From positions 553,501-617,500 of the forward strand of contig WPIO01000009.1 of the NCBI GenBank assembly GCA_009760855.2: 64,000 nucleotides of DNA, in the 5' to 3' direction. The notes beneath the pieces were generated by a model. The model did no database searches. It saw only the letters and a list, made by a program, of their open reading frames with translations, and was not told the origin of the DNA. This document shows positions 1 to 32,850 of this stretch, in pieces (position 1 is the first letter of the stretch; each line of letters starts with the position of its first letter). The translations under genes were made by a program, and so were the position numbers. The DNA comes from Cristatella mucedo (lineage: Eukaryota; Bryozoa; Phylactolaemata; Cristatellidae).

Positions 1-8
1 ACACTTGC
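1..8 (-). other. Start of a GC-type DNAH6 intron cut by the window edge
   Basis: On the minus strand the exon ends ...ACCAG and the intron begins GCAAGT. The next exon lies outside the window. Confidence 0.7.
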
Positions 9-22671
<22,663 letters not shown>

Positions 22672-24080
22672 TTTTCTGCTTCACTACTTTCCCCACTGGG
22701 GACAATGCCCCGCGGTCGCTCTGGATAATAAAACGAAGAAATGGTCATGCATAGCACTGAAAACGAACCCCACCCCAAACAACTGAGGTGACAACCTGGT
22801 ACATACGAAGCAACAACTTTTAATACAGGCCATATTCAAATCTTCAACCTAGACACAATTTTTTACGTTTCTTAGGGCCTTACGAAAGCTTGGTGTGTTC
22901 TCGCAACCAGTTTTACTCCAGTAAATTTACGCTAATACATCCGTTGGGCAGGCGGCCATGCTGGTTAGCGGGGTACCGTCACTCCGGGCAACCACGTACC
23001 ATGGTAGTGAGTCTCTCAGCTCAAAGAAAAATCGTCGCCTCTTTGCTCAAAGATAAATAGTGGCCGAGTTTTAAACAACAACAAACTAATGATTGATAAT
23101 TAATAATAAATAACCAACCTAATACTAAATTCTCTTCGAATGCACGTGCAATTCAGTTGGAGCCTGCTGGTTCCCCCCCCCCCGCCGCGCCCATGCTGCT
23201 TCAGTTCCGCTATACTGCACATTGTTGTTTATTAGAGCTCTCTCTCTCTCTCTAGATATATATTTATATATATATATATATCTAGAGAGAGAGCTCTAAT
23301 GCGACTCAAGTTTCGACTAACTGCCGTACTTACCATATTCGCACCGACGCGAACGATTGCTTAGGGTATTTCGCCATATAACCTGCTTGTGGATGTAGGT
23401 TCGGCCCGACTGACAGTACACGTGCTCAACCCGCCCTTGGTAGTATGACAGCAGTCACAGTATCCATGTTAACTCCGCGTACTCGCCGTCGGAAACTCGA
23501 GGACTGTGGCTGCGTATTCATGCTGCGAGAAGCGTCCAGCAATAGCCAACTCCTTATTGGAGTAAATATCGGGACCAGTTCAATGAGTTCTGCAAGCAGT
23601 CAGTTCGATGAACCCTGAAGTCACAGCATCTCAACTCCTTGTGCCGTGCAAGCAGCCAAGATCGGTATCCTTCAGGCCAGATATCTTGACCGCACGGGCA
23701 ATGGAGCCGAGGCAACGACGAGGCACACCGAGGTGGGGCGATAGAGTGTCACGTGACAACCACACCCTTTACCCCCCCCCCCCCCCCACTTCCCAGCGGC
23801 TAGCGCTCCCTTCCCATCTGCCACCGCTCCCCAAGTGGTACCTTTGCAACTGCACAAAGCCTCAAAGACTGATCGCCTATGGAAATTATTGAGTAAAGAC
23901 CACGTGGCTTTCATGTTAAGGTCTCCAGCGTCGCAATTCTACGCACAAAAGTCATGCTCTTCGCAACAATTTACTGCCTTGTGCAGCTGGTATCTATTTT
24001 CTTAATGATTAAGACTACTGCATTGTTCATCGTCTCAGTGAGCTGTTCACCTTTTCCTATTTTGTGGGCCTCGTTTCGGC
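22672..24080. other. DNAH6 upstream region
   Basis: Presumed 5' UTR and promoter side of DNAH6. It holds a C-run (23175-23184), a palindromic CT/TA hairpin (23231-23300) and a 15-C run (23776-23790). No TATA box or initiator could be assigned. An upstream noncoding exon cannot be excluded. Confidence 0.4.
23231..23300. repeat. Long inverted repeat (hairpin/cruciform potential)
   Basis: Left arm ATTAGAGCTC(TC)nTAGATATA and right arm TATCTAGAGAGAGAGCTCTAAT are complementary apart from a few extra TC units on the left, around a TA-rich centre. About 560 bp upstream of the DNAH6 ATG. Confidence 0.9.
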
Positions 24081-24084
24081 CAAA

Positions 24085-24590
24085 GGAATTACGTGCTTTT
24101 AGGTCCCTTCATTCTTTTGCTCCGGTTAACCTATCAGATCTACTCCCCCCACCAGGCCAAGCATCGTACCGCCCGCTTTTCGGAATCTAATCGTTTACCC
24201 ATACCTCGTACGAACCTCAAATCCTTTGGAGACTGCTCCTTTAGTGTGATTGCTCCCAAAGCCTGGAACTTACTTCCGACTGGCACCACGACATCCCCGG
24301 CTTGACCAGATTTAAAAAGAAGCTAAAACGCATTTATTTATTACAGCATTTAGTAGGACTTCTGTAATTTTTTCTTTTGTCTGCTTATTCGTTCTGACAC
24401 TGTATATGCTTTCACTAATCATGTTTTTATGCTGACCCTGTGCATGTCACCACTACTATGTCATGTTTGTTGTCATTGAGCATGCTACCACTAACCATTC
24501 GATCGTGCTTCCTTTACAAGAAATGTAAAGTGCCTAGAAAGAGATTGAGTTCTCAGAGGGTTCTATAAAAAAATGTATTATTATTGTACA
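24085..24590 (+). mobile_element. L2-clade LINE fragment (RT C-terminus and 3' end)
   Basis: Translation gives QAKHRTARFSESNRLPIPRT and NLKSFGDCSFS...APKAWNLLPT, closely matching the C-terminal end of the L2 ORF at 31360-32805. A 3' UTR follows, then TGTAAAGTGCCTAGAAAGAG...GGGTTCTATAAA and an ATTATTATT end. 5'-truncated and frameshifted. Confidence 0.88.
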
Positions 24591-24599
24591 GAATACCAA

Positions 24600-25260
24600 A
24601 AATGGCAGTAATTCAGGCAGCCTGTGAGTGCGAGCTTTCCCTTGCGTTATTTCGTAACTTTATTTCGTATTTGCGTAGTGAACCATTCCACTCGATGGTG
24701 GAGCAGCTACTCAGTATACTGGTAACTATGATTATCTTATTCAACAAAGCGAAAGTGAAATACATAGCTGAGTCAGGAAGACAGTCGAGGGAGAAAGTAG
24801 CGTAGAAATAGCTGTGCCGGACGGCCAGAAAGGATTTGAGTGGAGAATACTAATCCTCTGCACGGTGGCTTCTGAGTCGATGAAGTTGCTTACCCTGTGT
24901 GCGGCTTCCTGCTGTGGTCAAGGCTGGCTAACTTCTTGGCTATACACGAAGTAGCTTTGATGGCTTTACATGCAGTAAAATGTACACGCCATGTATAGGT
25001 ATATGTTTTATAAAAACTAGAAATGGGGTGTATCCTGAACCTAAAGTCGTCAGGACGAGTTTCAGCTTGTAATGACCAGGACAGAAAGACATTTCTGATT
25101 TAATTGGGCATGGTCGATTTATACATCGCTTTGTTTCCACATTTGTAGAAGTGATCTGGAAACAGCGGAAACGGGAGGTCGAACGACCTGAGCCGTGATG
25201 GCACACTTTAGAAATACAAACACGTAAGTAGTAACCCTTTAATGAGCGGAACAGAGTGCC
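24600..25260. other. Intergenic, nothing recognised
   Basis: Unique-looking sequence between two L2 fragments. The longest open frames are short and without family resemblance. Confidence 0.5.
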
Positions 25261-25261
25261 A

Positions 25262-25390
25262 AGCAGGAATACTAATAATAATAATAATACACTTGATAAA
25301 GCGCCCACAGAGAACTTTATCTCTTTCTAGGCGCTTTACATTTGCTCCAAAGGGACATGCGATTGAATGCTCAGTAATATCAGTAACTCC
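25262..25390 (-). mobile_element. L2 3'-end fragment
   Basis: Minus-strand tail: (AAT)5, GATAAAGCGCCCACAGAGAAC, TTTATCTCTTTCTAGGCGCTT, then a short 3' UTR piece before strong 5' truncation. AAAGCGCC and GGCGCTTT can form a hairpin. Confidence 0.85.
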
Positions 25391-25394
25391 GCTG

Positions 25395-27185
25395 AGTGCG
25401 TGCGTCCGCGTCGTAGGACCGTCGGGCGGATTTACTACCACATTTACGGTAATCGGGGTGTTTCAGGGGCGGCCCCACTGCTGATTTGCAGCAGTACCAG
25501 GCCAACGGGGGAACTGCACCTCGATTAGCCCGTTCGGACGAAGCCCTCGACGGATTCGAGGGCCACCGCAGGTCGCTGTGTGATAGCTTGATCTGCAGCA
25601 ATAGCCGTTAGGTTAAGGGTCTTGTGCGGTTGTATTAATGAGCTAACCATTATTTTTTTTTTAATTTTGACTCATCTCACTGGCGTCATTGGCCTTACGC
25701 CAGAGAGCTGGAGTAGTTTGACGCTCGAGGCCAGCGGTGAAAGTGCACGCTGGCAAGGATTCGCTTGTTAAAATCAGGAATCGAAGAACTTAAAATTACT
25801 TATTATTGGTGCTTCCTCTTCATTGCTTATCGGTTCACCATGGCCAAGTGCGTGATTTTCCCGCTTGAGCATTTAAACTCCATGTTGAAATCCTTACGAC
25901 GGACTGATTTACGCTAGTCACGGGAATTATTAGTACCGCAATAAAAAAAAAGATATTTGCTGATTTAACCGCTTCATTTATATAGTGACGGAAGAGCCTT
26001 CAGCAATCAACACGGTCGGCATTTTGAGGCACCTGTGGCAAGACGGCAACTAGAAGCACGACCGGCAGAGCTGGGCAGACTGCAGCGAGCAGGAAATATT
26101 TCTTAGCTCTGCGGTTTGTATATCTAACCTGCAATTAAAGCTTTAAGGGGATGAAACGGTTGCTCTGATGGCGCTTCTCATGTCATACAAAGAAGTGACG
26201 TAGCCGATTCCAGACGTACGCCGGCAACTCCATCGACTAAAGGTGCAGTAATACCCTACCCAGGTGTGACTGCAATGATGCGAAGCTCGCGATCCAGAGA
26301 CAAGTGAGGTGGATTTCTCATTATTCCGCAGTGCACAGAACTTTTATTTTTTGGACACCTTAGCCGTCGAACCTCTGTGGCAGCCACTACGAACTTCTAC
26401 GGAAAACTGCCCAGACAAAAGTTGGTCATAGACGCAAATCGCTACTTAAACAAGCCAAAAAAAAGGTGTTGTGAAAAGTACACAAAAGGCGCGAAATTAC
26501 AATGGAAGAGGGTCGCCAACGAAATTCTTCAACGAATCGCGCTTTGAATTTAATTCGGTTGAAGCGTAAGTTTTTGCTTCCTAAGCTAAGTTGCCCATTT
26601 GGATATTCGCACGCTGCTGCAAGACAAACAGCTTTCGTAACTTAACTAGTTGCTCACCGGAGACGCTTGCGGATGCACATTGCTTTACTTGAGTTGCTTT
26701 TGCACTAATAAGGATCTCAAAAGAGACGCACGTGCTCCACTCAGCTTTCCCTGGGTCCCAGCGAACTTGCCTTTTTTTCCTGCGTACTCTGCATGTTTAC
26801 CTGTTCATTCTTCGCTGCATGCTACTAGCCAGGGCACAATTAGCCAGTGGCCCTGCAGCGTTTCCTTGAGTGCTTTTGCATGCCTGTCTCAGGATGAGAT
26901 GACTTGCTTTCCACTAACTCTTTGTCTTCGCTTCTCTTTTCTTGCTAGTTTTAAAGTGCCTGCATCGAGATTTGGATCTCTTGGAACTCTACGTACAGTG
27001 TATGCATACTTGTTATTGTTTTTATATTATCGATAATCTGCATGTCCTCGAATGCGGAGCTCGCACAATTCTTGCGCAAGAAATCTTCTCCTCAGCTGCC
27101 GACTCTATGGCACATCCTGACAAGCCGTCTGTAGCTGCTACTACCACGCTACTCGCTTCCTCCACCGTCCTCCTGACTCAGCTAT
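25395..27185. other. Intergenic, mostly unrecognised
   Basis: Contains a remnant similar to the internal part of the SINE at 58393-58552 (about 25966-26040) and a string resembling the L2 3' UTR (about 26815-26850, CATGCTACTAGCCAG). No convincing coding exon. Confidence 0.45.
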
Positions 27186-27188
27186 GCT

Positions 27189-27198
27189 TCTCACTCTC

Positions 27199-27260
<62 letters not shown>
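27189..27260. repeat. (CT)n microsatellite
   Basis: About 70 bp of near-pure CT with one CCC interruption. Confidence 0.95.
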
Positions 27261-27263
<3 letters not shown>

Positions 27264-27289
27264 TGATTGAGATGAAGTCTGTTGGCTAC

Positions 27290-27410
27290 CGAATGTGTAC
27301 CGAAAGCCGCTTAGGCTTTGAGTGCGAAGCAGAAAAACTCTCCAGCCCAACACCCACTTAGTTCTTGTGGTTTTGTGAGGTTACAGGCGGAGATACATTA
27401 TCTTACGAGC
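27290..27410 (+). repeat. Unclassified dispersed repeat, copy A
   Basis: Shares TACCGAAAGCCG, then AGGCTTT, then TTAGTTCTTGTGG and TGAGGTTACAG with the segment 61590-61710 in the same order. Presumably part of an unnamed transposable element. Confidence 0.6.
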
Positions 27411-27419
27411 GAAGGCTGG

Positions 27420-29960
27420 AGAAACATGGCGGCCCGTAGGCCGCCCGAACGCCATTTTGGGTCTTTCCACGAGGGGGCCCGGGCCCAGTGGCCCCCGGCC
27501 CTACATACATACTTCACGTATCGCCTACTTAGGAAAGGTAAACTCCTGGAGCTGGGCGAGGGAGAGGTAGCTAATTAATGTATAGCCATCCAGAAACGGC
27601 TTAGGTTCAAAGAATCGTGCGGTTGATGTGCAGGAATGTTGCACGGCATCCACTTAATTCACATTGAGAGCTAGGAGCCTGATTGGCTTACGAAGAAGCC
27701 TAAAGTAAAGATGAATTGCATTAGTTTAAGGACAATTATGAAGCGCGTGCGCACTATGCCTCTTTCGTACACAGTATTGAGATGCGTGACCGGAGTCATG
27801 AACGTTATCTTAATATTCTTCGTCCTCGTGACGTATCCGAAAATTTTTCGAGAATTTCCTGCTTCGATCTCCGGTCTCGACCGAGGATATACGACCGCGA
27901 ACAGCACTTGCCAGATAGGTCAGCAGCCGAGTAGTCAACCGTAGACTCCCGTGGCCTTTGACCGACCCTGTGCAGACTATGCGCCTGGTGAGTATTAGGT
28001 TCGCTATTTCCCCATAACTGCGCACTCGATCCGCGCGTATCGCCGATAGTCGGAAATATTCATCCGGAGATGCTGCTGCTGCAAGAACTTGAGACTGATT
28101 GGCTCATTCTCTACCCATAGCTTATCATAGCATCCAGTCTACCCCCTCAGTCTTGTGGATCGCCGCCGCGTCAATCGCAGGCCTGCCGAAGGGGCCGCTG
28201 GACCTAGCCCCCCCACACTCACAACTGGGAGCGACCCAAGCACCGGCGCGCCCCTTCAGCCCCCCCCCCCCCGAGGAGCAGGCGCCTCCGGCAATGTCAA
28301 GGTCTTACCACACCTTAATCTTATGCGTCCGAGGCGTCCGCCTTTGTTGCCAGAGCGACGATGCACTTACACTGAGCGCAACCTTTAAACACAGTCTAAT
28401 AAACGCGGTCGGCTACTTGCTCGATAAAAAGGCACAGAACCTTCAGAGCCACGCCCTAGAAGTGGGCGGAGCTAGTGTAAGCGATTGCCAGCCGGCGGCA
28501 GGCAGGGCGGTTCTGCGCGCCACCTATGCTAGCGCGCTCTATCGCGGTAATTGGATATTCGTCATTTGGTCCCGGTTCCTTGTTTGGGCTGCGCTTGCTC
28601 CGGCGGTGAAGTGAGTATAGCGTTATATATTTATTTCTCGTACCTAATAACAAGTTTTTGTTCCGCCGTTCATATCTTAGTCCATACTTCCTGCTCCGTG
28701 TTCCGGCGGGGCTAGCAGAGTGCGTCGGACCACATACGGTTTTCGGATTTACCGTTCGGACTCGCTTGTGCCCCAACCGCATTTTCAACCCGTCGCAGTC
28801 ATCGGTGGGCTGCTTTCTCGGCGTGACGAACTCTTGCCGGTCGTTGCATTGCCGCCGTAAGTTGACGGGGCGTTTTGTTGGTCATCCGATTCTCACCCTA
28901 GCGGATAAGACCGTCTGTGTAGGTCACCACATAATGTCATTTGTGGTCCCGCGATGGTGGAATTGGTGCGCCTAAATAGAATTGTATTCCCTTCTTCGTC
29001 TGCTTGGCATACTACTGCACCGCACGTGCCGCCGTCCAGTTGCTTGGAACGCTACCTTAAGCTAGTTAGCCAGCGGACTGTAGCCGTGGAAAGCATCGAC
29101 ATTCTACTTGCAGCTGCAGTGTGATCGTGCGTGCGTGCGCGTGCGTTTTGATGCAAGTACGTGTGTGCGCGTACGCACTCACGCGCGCAACTGTAGCTTC
29201 TCAAGTAGCTTTTGTCAAGGACGCGCAGCGGCAGCTCTGGCGCTGAAGGGGACAAATCGCGAGCAAGAGATGAAGCCACGGACGTGCTGTCTGGCCGCGC
29301 CTAGGGACTGGCCGGCGGAGCCGAGAGGAAAAGAAATGCATCGCCTATTGCTTCATACTGGTTATTTACTGGGTTACTACGCTGCTTTTACCTAGGGTCG
29401 AGTCCATTGAATGGCAGACCGTGCGCGAGGCAGGCGGCTCATTCAGTGCAATGTCATCCTCGAATAAAAGCGAAGTGAATCTAGAAACTTGGTTATCGCT
29501 TACCGTCAACCACGTACGTTATATACGAAGAAATGACAGCCCATTCACAGATCGTGAAAACATCGCCAGAGGTGTGTGATGTTGACCCCTTTTACTTGGA
29601 ATTTCATCTGTCAGCTGTAGCCCCTCCGGTCGTCCTGGTGCTGTGCTGCCTCACTATCAGCATCACCATCAACCGCCCGGCCAGTGACTCTTCTTCGCTG
29701 CCAACCTGTCCCAAACGTTGCTATTCGGGTGTATTCTGTATGGTAAACCGCCCGATTATGCATGCTGCATTGTCTGCACCTTTTATACTGTTGTTCGCGT
29801 GTTTCTTGTTTTAGTTTTTCCTTTGCTTTCCCTAGTAGTGAGTGCTTTTCATTTTTATCCAGCATTCCATCTCTAGTAGTGAGTACTTATCAATTTTAGT
29901 CTAATTGGGCTGAATTCTCTTTTACTTCTGTTGGTTAAAAGTTTCGATCTGACGTAAGGT
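27420..29960. other. GC-rich intergenic region, no gene assigned
   Basis: CpG-richer than its surroundings, especially 28100-29300. Open frames exist (for example 28099-28614) but show no family resemblance. A good donor-like GAAGTGAGT at about 28608 makes a noncoding first exon of the downstream tropomodulin conceivable, but nothing else supports it. Confidence 0.3.
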
Positions 29961-29965
29961 AACGA

Positions 29966-30125
29966 TCGGCTGATTCAACAGCCTTCATCTTTATAGCAGC
30001 ATAAGACCCTTAGCGGCTTTCACCCTGCTTGCAGCAGACGATAAAAAATTGCCTGCTACAGGACTCAAACCTGCGATCTGGGGCATTAAGCGTGAGCACC
30101 ATACCAATAGCGTGTGACCAGCTGC
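29966..30125 (-). repeat. tRNA-derived SINE family A, copy 1
   Basis: Minus strand: tRNA-like head with B-box GGTTTGAGTCC, then a body containing CAGGCAATTTTTTATCG, AGCCGCTAAGG and GGCTGTTGAATCAGC. Shares head and body with 58393-58552. Confidence 0.75.
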
Positions 30126-30895
30126 TTCGTGTAAACGTTCGGGCAGTCTAGCATGCATTTGCCTTCATTTGTTATTTGGCTTATTTTTGTGATCAAGCCT
30201 GAACTTGAGTTTGATAGCTCATGGATTGGATGAAGGAATCTTCTGGGCATATTTTAGTTGATGCACTGAAAGCAGTCGATTATGCCAGGACCCGGAGCAA
30301 TGAGTGCCATTACCGATTAGTGTATAATATGTACTCTCATGCGAAACAATCGTTGCGCGCCTCTTAATTCCCAGTATTGTAGTAGGCCCGAGTGCAAATC
30401 AAAGCCCCAAAGCAGAGAACTCCGGCAAGCCGGGAATTATCCCGGAGCATCCTCATGGGCAGCAGCATCTTCGTGGGCGGCTCTAGTCCCACTTTTGCTC
30501 TTGCAAAAAGTGGCCAACAATCAAGACCATTTGAGGCAGCAGATTCGCCAGTGTTAAAGGTGATGTGCTGTTTTCGGCCATGACGAGACTTACGTGTTCT
30601 GCCCTATGCCTATACTTCTGGGACGGTCTCATTTAACTACAAAATACCGGGTGAGAAACACTGCTGCGATTATATTTAGGCCATGCTGACACAGCTGCAG
30701 CAGCAAGGCCAATGATGAGATTATATGGCAGGTTGGAATTAGCAAATTCACTGTGGACATGTATTTATGTGGCTTGAAGTTGCTTTACTGTGCATGATTC
30801 AGTGCATGTTACTAGCCAGAGGTCTACTAGTGGCCGTTAGTGTCTCCCATGTTTGCTTTCGAGTGTCGCCTGAGCATGATACCCTTGATACCGAT
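30126..30895. other. Intergenic, nothing recognised
   Basis: Unique-looking sequence. The end (about 30810-30895) grades into L2 3' UTR-like sequence. Confidence 0.45.
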
Positions 30896-31016
30896 ACATG
30901 TCACTAACCCTTGTGTATTGATTCGCTTGCAGTAAACTGTAAAGCACCTTGACAGAGATGAATTTTTTTAGGGCACTATACAAACGACTTACTATTATTA
31001 TTACTATCATTATTAT
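30896..31016 (+). mobile_element. L2 3'-tail fragment
   Basis: ACTGTAAAGCACCTTGACAG...GGGCACTATACAAACGACTT then ATTATTATTACTATCATTATT. Lies tail-to-tail with the large minus-strand L2 copy that follows. Confidence 0.8.
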
Positions 31017-31127
31017 GAAGCAACGGTGTGGCCCAATGCACTATGCCAGCATCGCACTATGCAGTGCAGCACGTGTCAGTGCAAGCTGCTGTGCACTGCT
31101 GCCTTTCTATTCGACTGGCACTTGAAT

Positions 31128-32850
31128 AATAATAATAATAATATTGCACTTGATAAAGCGCCCTCAGAGAACTTAATCTCTTTCTAGGCGCTTTACATTT
31201 GCTGCAAAGTGATACGCAATAGAATAGTAAGTAAAATCATGCTTGAAAAACAAACAAAATGAATAACATGGTTAGGGGTTACATGCACTGGGTCAGCATG
31301 CAAATGTGGTTAGTGGCAGCATGAACAGTGTCAGCACGCATAAGCACATCGAGGACGAATCACAAGGACCCACTAAATGCTGTCCTAAATAGGAATGTTT
31401 TTAAGTTTCTTTTAAATGTGGTCAGGTCAGGGGATGTTCTGATGCAGGTCGGGAGGGAGTTCCAGGCTGTGGGAGCATACGAGCTAAATGCACGGTCTCC
31501 AAAGGATTTAAGGTTTGTACGAGGTATTTCTAGACTGTTGGATTCCGAAAAGCGAGTGGTACGATGCTTTGCCTGATGGGGTAGTATCTCTGAAAGATAG
31601 GCTGGAGCCATAGAATGAAGAGACCTAAAAGTGAGCGACAAAACCTTGAAGTCAATCCGTTGCTTGACTGGTAACCAGTGCAGGTCGGCGAGAAGTGGAG
31701 TAATGTGGCAACTGCGACGCTCACGGCAGACAAGCCTAGCTGCAGAGTTTTGCACCAGCTGCAATCGCCTGATCGCACATGCTGGTAGGCCAGTAAGCAG
31801 TGAGTTGCAGAAGTCGAGACGAGATGTCACGAATGCATGGACCAACTTGGACGTGGTATCCTTATCTAAACAAGCCCTAATTTTAGCAATGTTATGAAGC
31901 TGAAAATAGGCTGATTTGACTGTGGAGCTGATGTGGTCGTCTAACGAGAGGTCGCTTTGGAATATGACACCTAGATTTCGAGCTGATGCAACTGGAGATA
32001 TGCTGGCAGAGCCAATTTTGAAAGTCAGCCTTTCCAATTTCTGAATAACACTAGGTTTGCCCATAACTAGTAAGTTAGTTTTATCATCGTTTAGTTTTAG
32101 AAAATTTGCTGCCATCCATGATCGGATGTCATCAATGCATGCAGCAAGTGAGTTGAGAGAATTTGAGGTGCTCGAAGGCTGGGAGGGATCAAAGCAAAGG
32201 TACAACTGAGTGTCATCCGCATAGAAGTGAAAGCCTAGATTGTGCTTGGCAATCACATCAGCGAGAGGGAGAGTATAGACGGTGAAAAGGACCGGACCTA
32301 GCACAGAGCCCTGAGGTACTCCATATTTTAGAGGTACTTCAGATGATCTTTGTCCATTCACATCAACACTCTGGAGTCTCCCACTGAGATAGGACCTGAA
32401 CCACTGCAGAGCAGTGCCAGTGATGCCCAGGCGAGATGAGAGGCGCTCTAGAAGTACTTTGTGATCGATGGTATCAAAAGCTGCCGAAAGATCGAGCAAA
32501 ACAAGAAGAGACACTCTACCCATGTCTGCATTCCTAAGTAGGTCGTTGTATACCCGAAGCAATGCTGACTCTGTGGAGTGATTAGCTCTAAAGCCAGACT
32601 GGAACTTACTAGCAAGGTGTGAGGTTTCGATATACGAGTTCAGCTGGTCTGCCGCGACCCGTTCCAGTGTCTTTGATAGGAATGGTAGAAGGGAGACTGG
32701 GCGGTAGTTGCTTAAGTTCTCTTGGTCTAGTGTAGCTTTCTTGAGAAGTGGCCTGACTACAGCTTTTTTGAAAGGTGCTGGGACCTGACCTGAGGCTAAT
32801 GACATATTAATGATGTTGGTTATGCATGGCAGCAGCAGAATCTTAATGGC
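31128..32850 (-). mobile_element. L2-clade non-LTR retrotransposon, 5'-truncated
   Basis: The best-preserved LINE here. From 5' to 3' on the minus strand: truncated RT region, intact ORF 32805-31360, 3' UTR of about 230 bp, terminal element with AAAGCGCC/GGCGCTTT hairpin arms, and (ATT)n end. An in-frame stop sits just upstream of the ORF near 32845, at the truncation. The endonuclease domain is absent, so it cannot move itself. Confidence 0.93.
31360..32805 (-). CDS. Reverse transcriptase, C-terminal 481 codons (L2/CR1 type)
   Basis: Open for 481 codons without frameshift. Motifs: [35 protein letters not shown] (first catalytic Asp), [33 protein letters not shown] (catalytic YADD), then [16 protein letters not shown] and [15 protein letters not shown]. 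The end, [20 protein letters not shown], is the common C-terminal motif of this clade. The true start lies upstream and is missing, so the first Met is not a real initiator. Lack of decay suggests recent insertion. Confidence 0.93.
   Translation of the reverse strand: MSLASGQVPAPFKKAVVRPLLKKATLDQENLSNYRPVSLLPFLSKTLERVAADQLNSYIETSHLASKFQSGFRANHSTESALLRVYNDLLRNADMGRVSLLVLLDLSAAFDTIDHKVLLERLSSRLGITGTALQWFRSYLSGRLQSVDVNGQRSSEVPLKYGVPQGSVLGPVLFTVYTLPLADVIAKHNLGFHFYADDTQLYLCFDPSQPSSTSNSLNSLAACIDDIRSWMAANFLKLNDDKTNLLVMGKPSVIQKLERLTFKIGSASISPVASARNLGVIFQSDLSLDDHISSTVKSAYFQLHNIAKIRACLDKDTTSKLVHAFVTSRLDFCNSLLTGLPACAIRRLQLVQNSAARLVCRERRSCHITPLLADLHWLPVKQRIDFKVLSLTFRSLHSMAPAYLSEILPHQAKHRTTRFSESNSLEIPRTNLKSFGDRAFSSYAPTAWNSLPTCIRTSPDLTTFKRNLKTFLFRTAFSGSL

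Noticed and set aside
28099..28614. 171-codon plus-strand frame
   Set aside because: No family resemblance, a low-complexity Pro-rich start and a poly-C tract inside. GC-rich chance frame.
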